A DNA stretch of 64,000 nt, from NCBI GenBank assembly GCA_964612555.1, contig CAZTBW010000002.1, positions 248,001 to 312,000 of the forward strand, in the 5' to 3' direction. The stretch is from DAOLCO01 sp964612555 (GTDB lineage: Bacteria > Bdellovibrionota_C > UBA2361 > SZUA-149 > DAOLCO01). Position numbers and translations under genes: made by a program. Positions within the stretch are counted from its first letter, which is position 1; each line of letters starts with the position of its first letter. The notes below the pieces were generated by a model. The model had not been told where the DNA came from, ran no database searches, and worked only from the letters and a program-made list of their open reading frames with translations. Below are positions 63,205 through 64,000 of the stretch, one piece after another.

Positions 63205-64000
63205 ATGAATAAAAACATATCTTGTTTACTGCGTGGAGTACTGCTTTTAAGTGGTATCTTTTTTACTGGCATGTCCTCAGTCCATGCACAGGCGTGTGCA
63301 TTCTGGGATCAAAATACTGGTCAGGTTTATTCAGCTCCACCTCCGGGCGGGCAGCATATTGGTGCTATAAATGTTTCTGCTAATCAGGCACAGGATTTTA
63401 ATGGAGTTCCTCTGAGTCAACAGGGTTATACCTGTCTTACCGGTAGTATTGATGGGCAGAACTATGATCCTAACAATGTGTTTGGTGGGGATGATGATGA
63501 CGATGATGATGGGTTTGATCCCTGTAGTATTCCCGGGAATCCTTTTTGTGGAGGCGATCCTGGGGGAGGTTCCGGGGGAGGGGGCTCCGGAGGTGGAGGT
63601 TCTGGCGGGGGAGGTTCCGGAGGCGGAGGTGCTGGTGGTGGTAGTGGATCAGACCGTGTAACTGCAAATCAAATGGTTGCGAGCAGCCCTAAAGGTTCTG
63701 CAAGTTCAATATCCGTTTGTCCTAGTGATAAGGTTGGAACGCCGTGTCAGCTTGCTTCTGGAAGCAGTTTGGTGCTGAAGGAACATATGCCATCTGCGAA
63801 GACAATATTTCAGATCGCTGCTAATACTCAGGGGGGTGGAGGAAGTACGACTCGTGGAGCAGGTAATACAAAAAGTGCTGCTTTAGGTGGATCGTATATC
63901 AGTGTGTTTCAGTACGATAACGCTGAAGAACTGCCCAATCTGAAAAATATCGGTATTGATGACGAGATCCTTAAAACATCCATGGCAATGTATCAGCCAA
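63205..64000 (+). CDS. Exported Asp/Gly-rich protein (partial, runs off the window)
   Basis: At least 265 aa; no stop before the window edge. AGGAGG 6 nt before the ATG. Signal peptide ends at VHAQA. The mature N-terminus (CAFWDQNTGQVYSAPPPGG, GYTCLTGS) has Cys residues suited to disulfides, then a run of seven Asp and five natural GGGGS-like units (about 115-150) as a flexible linker. A folded domain follows (SISVCPSDKVGTPCQLASGSSLVLKEHMPSAKTIFQIAANTQ). It lies 8 nt after the CxxC protein, which could form its disulfides. Not recognised. Confidence 0.75.
   Translation, partial: MNKNISCLLRGVLLLSGIFFTGMSSVHAQACAFWDQNTGQVYSAPPPGGQHIGAINVSANQAQDFNGVPLSQQGYTCLTGSIDGQNYDPNNVFGGDDDDDDDGFDPCSIPGNPFCGGDPGGGSGGGGSGGGGSGGGGSGGGGAGGGSGSDRVTANQMVASSPKGSASSISVCPSDKVGTPCQLASGSSLVLKEHMPSAKTIFQIAANTQGGGGSTTRGAGNTKSAALGGSYISVFQYDNAEELPNLKNIGIDDEILKTSMAMYQP

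Overview
The window is about 64 kb from a Gram-negative bacterium. A LpxL/HtrB-type lipid A acyltransferase, an outer-membrane polysaccharide export protein, several lipobox lipoproteins and a periplasmic lytic transglycosylase all point to a double membrane. A DUF4388 (PATAN)-like protein beside a kinase-like HEAT protein, many TPR proteins and many lineage-specific proteins recall deltaproteobacterial or Bdellovibrionota-like genomes. That placement is an inference; no rRNA or other phylogenetic marker is present. The sequence is a draft: two runs of exactly 100 N (18201-18300 and 33332-33431) lie inside repeated DNA. I see no rRNA, tRNA, CRISPR array or intact insertion sequence.

Layout. 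1-5.6 kb: TPR membrane protein, DUF4388-like protein, kinase-like/HEAT membrane protein and a LysM lipoprotein. 5.6-10.9 kb (minus): hisS, an NSS-family Na+ symporter, a 31-codon MetS-like small subunit that overlaps the symporter stop, and a FadJ-type beta-oxidation enzyme. 11-13.7 kb: PIN-PhoH ATPase and dapB, separated by a long hairpin element. 13.7-19.7 kb: five lineage-specific genes. The first three are each bounded by a 5' motif and a terminator whose loop and 3' arm are complementary to it, and two of them have a covarying structured leader. 19.7-21.5 kb: a prephenate dehydratase-ACT-prephenate dehydrogenase fusion. 21.5-29.1 kb: an exopolysaccharide locus (export lipoprotein, 750-aa TPR lipoprotein, chain-length protein, BY-kinase, TPR lipoprotein, manA). 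29.1-31.3 kb: a coiled-coil membrane protein, a 232-aa protein and an overlapping 45-aa gene.

31.3-42.7 kb is a visibly A+T-richer accessory and defence island. It holds an AbiEi/AbiEii pair, an AAA/DUF4143 ATPase, a protein with a HEPN-like RX4H motif, a DUF4238 protein, a retron (msr-msd RNA plus RT-TOPRIM fusion), a gene split by a nine-base homopolymer, a DUF6602-like nuclease candidate and a broken type I hsdM. Fragments of the 232-aa/45-aa gene pair recur at 33.2-33.5 kb and, more decayed, at 36.6 kb, so modules appear to have been inserted among copies of it.

42.8-53.5 kb returns to housekeeping genes: lpxL-like, an HPt protein, lytic transglycosylase, epimerase, cysS, a LOG protein, a peroxiredoxin-like protein, transketolase and a methyltransferase. 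53.5-61.9 kb holds four large proteins (474 to 1053 aa) that I cannot assign and that have no signal peptide. 62-64 kb begins a run of exported proteins, a CxxC thioredoxin-fold protein and a secreted Gly/Asp-rich protein that continues past the window edge.

Strongest leads: the paired 5'/3' elements at 13.7-17.1 kb with their leader RNAs, the retron, the 45-aa gene whose two copies differ only synonymously, and the MetS-like microprotein.
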